Shown: positions 60,391-64,000 of the stretch, in pieces
Position numbering within the stretch: the first letter of the stretch is position 1
Layout of the letters: every line of letters starts with the position of its first letter
NCBI GenBank assembly: GCA_905221605.1
Contig: CAJNDS010000439.1
Location: 1 to 64,000 of the forward strand
DNA: 64,000 bases
Direction of reading: 5' to 3'
Origin: Symbiodinium natans
Taxonomy: Eukaryota; Sar; Dinophyceae; Suessiales; Symbiodiniaceae
Program-made: the position numbers and the translations under genes
Notes under the pieces: model-generated
Told to the model about the DNA's origin: nothing
Database searches by the model: none
The model's input: the letters and a program-made list of their open reading frames with translations, nothing else

Positions 60391-61268
60391 GCAGAAGCCA
60401 GTTTCAATTGCATTTGCCGTTGTGCCCAGCATAAATTGTTCCACGAATCAGCCTGATGACGCAGGTCAAGGCGTCAGGGCATCGCAGATGGTAAGAGGGC
60501 ATGTTGCATGGAATGTTCATAAGACCAAAGTTATTGGAGGCCGGCAACAAAACCCTGAAAATCCGTGCCATGGATGTTTGGGTGGCAGAAGTGGCATTAC
60601 AAGTGACATCCTCCCAGAGGACTCTCAGGAAGGAGAGCCTCAGGAAACGACTCGCAACTACCCCATGCACAGTCTCTTGTCGGATTTTCTTTGGGCATTC
60701 CTGCTCTTGTGGCCATTCGGTTTTCTCGCTGGCACATTGTGCTGAATGGGTTCCAGGACGAATCACACCTGTCTGCTTGTATCTCATTGTCTTCGAAAGG
60801 TTTACACGACGCATGACTTTGCGCCGCGTGCATGTGCATCTGCTGTCCTGCAGGGTTGTTGTGTCACTGAACTGAAGCTGTCAATGACCCCCTCCCGCTC
60901 CTGCTGCTCCATCGCTCCGATGCTGCGGCCTGCAGGAAGAGGATGTGCCGGCAGCAGAGGGAACCGCCCAGTCCAGCAGCACGGCATCGGGACAGGCAGG
61001 TGACCATAATGTGGAGTTGCCGAAGGCCCTAGCTGCCCTGGCTGCCCTAGCTGCCCTAGCTGAGACTCGCGATGATGGCAGACGTAGCTGCGGCGATGTG
61101 AGAGTCCAGAGAATTCATGTGGGTCCCAATTTCGGCCGTTCCATGTATCTGGTTATGTACCCACACGGGTCCGTATCCTTGACATGAACTCGTCGTCATA
61201 AGAAGAGTGATGGTAATAGGGGCAGGCAGCGGCAGCTTGAACCGGGCTGTGGTGATTTGTCGCCGGAG

Positions 61269-61584
61269 GTTGCGGCCTCGGTGCATTTCTCGGACTCTGT
61301 GGCCACGATCCGGTCGCTTGACCTTCCAGAGAGCGTACCAGAGGCAAAGGAGAAAAACTAGGGCCCTGCCCTTAAGGACATTTCATGCCTGCTGCCAGGT
61401 TGGCAAGAGATCTGTGCGTGATCGCATCGCTACACCGTATGCTGCTCCAGAGAACTTCAGCGAGGCTGGATTGATGGTATCGGCATTGAAAAAGCAGGGT
61501 TTGACCTGAGCGTTGCCAACTTCCTCTTGCAGGACCGCAGGGTGCAGCTTGCACCTGTTGCTTCTACAGTCGAGGAGCTGCACC
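61269..61584 (+). CDS. Duplicated exon module, unit 2 (three exons), function unknown
   Basis: VAASVHFSDSVATIR then LPESVPEAKEK (61,269 on), VGKRSVRDRIATPYAAPENF (61,399 on) and DRRVQLAPVASTVEEL (61,533 on) match unit 1 at 56,333-57,900 exon by exon. Introns are very short here, about 50 bases, against hundreds in unit 1. Upstream lies an Ala/Leu repeat (ALAALAALAALAE, about 61,025-61,065) encoded by a 9-base GCTGCCCTA repeat, which may be another exon. Family unknown. Confidence 0.5.
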
Positions 61585-62178
61585 GAGTTTTTCTTCCACA
61601 TTGAGCAGACTTTAACAGCTGTTTGCGGCTTCTAGACGTTCCAAGAGTGCCAGGAGATCGAAGTGCACGGCAGAGAACACCTCCGATCAACCCGTGACAG
61701 GACAATGGCCGAGTGTTCAGCCGTATAATCTTTGGGTGACGAAAATTAAGAAGGCAGTAAGGCAGTGTCGTGCCAGTAGCTTGCACGCGTTTTGCTGGAC
61801 AACAGCTTCTGCTAGCCCATTCCCTCCATCGTCATCCTCGCCACTAGCAAGGCCATTCGCAAGGAGCCACCTGCTAGTGTAGCTGCCGGACGCCGCTGCC
61901 GCTTCCCCTGACACTGCTGCCACCGGCACCACCGCCACTACCACTTCACTGCTGCTACCGCCCAGTACCACCACTGCGTCAAGGTCAACGCCCTAACTTC
62001 ACAGCTGTCATCTCGCATGTACACCATCAACTTTCTGGCGTCCACTGTCGTCCACATCAACGTCACGATGGACATCACGCCGGCAAAAGCTCCTCTCAAA
62101 CAAGAAAACTGTCTGTCCTCGAGCCCATGGAACGTCAGCTCTAAGTTGTCAGGACATATGCTGATGGATTTTTTTTAG

Positions 62179-62191
62179 TGGGGGGGGGGGG
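62179..62191 (+). repeat. Poly-G run
   Basis: TTTTTTTTAG followed by about 13 G with one T. Similar runs occur at 24,451, 28,222, 35,028 and 63,862. Confidence 0.9.
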
Positions 62192-62345
62192 GATAGGAAA
62201 ACCTCCATATTTTCTCTAAGAGGGAATAGAGGCTGTCCTAGGCAAAGCCAAGGACATTGACCAACAAAAACAAAACTGCGAGAAAACAAACTTTCGCAAC
62301 AACTCCACTCTATGCTTATCTGTGTGGGGTTTGCTCGAAATGTCC

Positions 62346-62598
62346 AGGATGCCGACACCACACGTGAGTGCAGAGGTGATGGAGGACAGCAAGCAGGCTG
62401 TTCAGACACATTTAGCTCAGAGGGCGCCGTTCTCTTCTGGAGGAGACATTGTCCAGAGCCGAGGTTGAGGCAGGGCCGAAAACACGAGCCATCGATGTTG
62501 CTTGGCAAAGGGGCGTGGGTGCAAGGAGATTCCGATTCCAGCTACTGGCGCACGTCGGCCAAGTCGAGATCGGGTAGCAACTCCTTTCGTCAAGGACT
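62346..62598 (+). CDS. Duplicated exon module, variant type, unit 2, function unknown
   Basis: RMPTPHVSAEVMEDSKQAVQ (62,346 on) and IPATGARRPSRDRVATPFVK (62,536-62,595) match the pair at 60,023 and 60,310. Downstream is a Lys/Arg-rich frame (62,620-62,760; QQKKKRKNNNEN, then KKKRALWPS) encoded by purine-rich AAG/GAA repeats, whose status is unclear. Confidence 0.4.
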
Positions 62599-63555
62599 TT
62601 TGAGACGAAAGTGGGGATAGAGGGTGAGCTCCATACCCAGCAGAAGAAGAAGAGGAAGAATAATAATGAGAACAAGCAGAAGAAGAAGAGAGCCCTGTGG
62701 CCAAGCCCGAGGCCCCGTAGAAAGAGGAGGGAGGGGGACCCTGAACGCAAAAAAGGAGGGTGAAGAGGCAAGAGTAGAGGCTGTTCTCAAGTCAAACTGC
62801 TGGGGAGGAGGAGATGCCACCAGAGATTCGTACCGTGCAGTTTAACGATGAAGTCAGTCCTCAGGCCGGTCTTCAAGTTACCGCACCTAGGAGCGCATCA
62901 CCAGCCTGCGGCATGTGCAGTCGTGTGGCCGCTTCGGTTGTGTATGTGGGCCTGTGCTAAGTTATGTCAATGGAGCAGCACTGTACCACCCAGATATTCA
63001 GTGCACAACTTATGGATTTGGCGGCAACCGGACGTGCACTCTAAGAGGTTGTTTAGAACAGCAAAAACCTTCAGCACCATGCCAAAACCTCAACATGTTG
63101 CGGTCAGATTGCTGTTTGGCTAGCCTAAGCTCGTTCAGGGTCAGCAAGACATCATGTTCTTGTTGGGATAAAATGGTTCAACTGGGGTGTACAAGCTCAT
63201 GGAAGTAGAATGTTAAAAGTTCGAAGGCTTTAAACCCCTATGGCTGTCAGCCTTTGTAAACGAATCGGTTGCTGTCACCTCTTGCCCGCTTCCTCCGCGG
63301 TCTTTCTCATGCTTTGAGAGGTAGGGCAGTCTAACTGAGAAGTCTGGAAGGCGCGCGATGAGTCAGAATACACGCAGGCCGCGACGACAGCATGCAGTGT
63401 TGCTGAAACTTGCGCTATGTGAGCACGTAGTGGAGGTGCAATATTTCGGTTTCTGCTGTGCAGGGTCTAGTTGGTAAAGGGGGCCAGCTCTTTGCACATG
63501 CTCGGAGGCCGTAATTGGCAGGCTTTGATTTCGGCGCTGTCTGATGCATTGCCAG

Positions 63556-63740
63556 GTCAGCGGGAGGTCAGTGCGAGATCGCATTGCCACGCCCTTCGCA
63601 GATCCCACGACCATGGATCTTGCAGAGGCATGGACGTTGGCCCAACTAGTTCATGCAGCAATCATCCGAACCAGGGAAGTTGCATGTGTGGCAGCAGCCT
63701 CAAAGTCAGTTGCTCAAGAAATCATCCGAACCACTGCACT
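63556..63740 (+). CDS. Duplicated exon, RSVRDRIATPF type, extended copy
   Basis: After CAG, the frame reads VSGRSVRDRIATPFADPTTM then DLAEAWTLAQLVHAAIIRTR and continues open with a Val/Ala-rich helix. It is the longest of the five copies and shows what may follow the motif: a hydrophobic helix with heptad spacing. A short direct repeat, AATCATCCGAAC, occurs at 63,660 and 63,720. The matching upstream exon was not found. Confidence 0.45.
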
Positions 63741-63861
63741 GCAGCTCCATAGACACGTCTACCGAGCCGTACCGAGCCCCATCCTCCAGCCAGCCTGTCC
63801 CCGGCAACGACATTGGTTTGACCATTCAGATACTCCCTGCAGACTGTTGACAGCACGGCAT

Positions 63862-63883
63862 GGGGGGGGGGGGGGGGGGGGGG
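63862..63883 (+). repeat. Poly-G run
   Basis: About 22 consecutive G. Reads as poly-Gly or poly-Pro in frames that are not genes. Confidence 0.9.
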
Positions 63884-64000
63884 CAAGGGCTGCTGGGGCG
63901 AATGAGGGGGGTGGTCAGATTCAGTTGCAGTTGTCGCTGTAGCTGCGCATTTTGTTGGCTTTGGTGGCCTCTTGGTGTGCAGCTTCATGGCTTCGCAACC

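Noticed and set aside
1..64000. tRNA, rRNA or spliced-leader RNA genes
   Set aside because: No cloverleaf with a GTTCRA-type arm, no rRNA core and no intact leader sequence were seen by eye; a covariance-model search was not possible here.

Overview
This is a nuclear genome window from a eukaryote that is almost certainly a dinoflagellate. Coding sequence is sparse and split into short exons. All recognisable host genes lie on the + strand, as in dinoflagellate one-way gene arrays. Many introns start with GC rather than GT, and exons typically resume after an AG with a G. Degenerate TTTAGGG telomere-like blocks and long microsatellites are scattered throughout. Between 10 and 17 kb lie fragments of GC-rich non-LTR retroelements of a type I recall from Symbiodinium-like genomes. 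No database was searched; gene calls rest on motif recognition and hand translation.

Layout. At the left edge (3-1172) is the end of a gene in which an adenylate-kinase tail runs into a possible ADP-ribosyltransferase-like domain. From about 1.2 to 9.8 kb there are short tandem repeats and no gene I can recognise. From about 10.2 to 16.9 kb there is a graveyard of retroelement pieces: two convergent reverse-transcriptase fragments, three copies of the same C-terminal end about 1.1 kb apart, and pieces with zinc-finger-like Cys/His ends from other element families.

At 18,974-28,698 there is a gene for the flagellar nexin-dynein regulatory complex subunit DRC7, in more than 20 small exons. At about 39,067-49,163 there is a cGMP-dependent protein kinase (PKG) with cyclic-nucleotide-binding domains followed by an AGC-type kinase domain. 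The kinase keeps its Lys, DFG and APE motifs but has Leu in place of the usual Arg in the catalytic loop. On either side of PKG sit two paralogous coiled-coil genes (30,367-33,564 and 53,024-55,240) that share at least 12 exons in the same order.

The right end (56.3-63.8 kb) holds a tandem array of short duplicated exons of unknown function, five of which carry an (R/P)S(V/R)(D/E)R-type motif ending in ATP(F/Y). Between two array units lies an intronless copy of an NNP-family (NarK/NRT2-type) nitrate transporter (58,130-59,666). It is broken by about six frameshifts, most of them homopolymer losses.

Function. DRC7 is a flagellar protein and PKG is a signalling kinase also studied in relation to flagellated and apical-complex cells in alveolates. 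Any link between them and the coiled-coil pair is inference from position only. Exon edges are estimates unless a splice dinucleotide is cited. N-termini of DRC7, both coiled-coil genes and PKG were not found.
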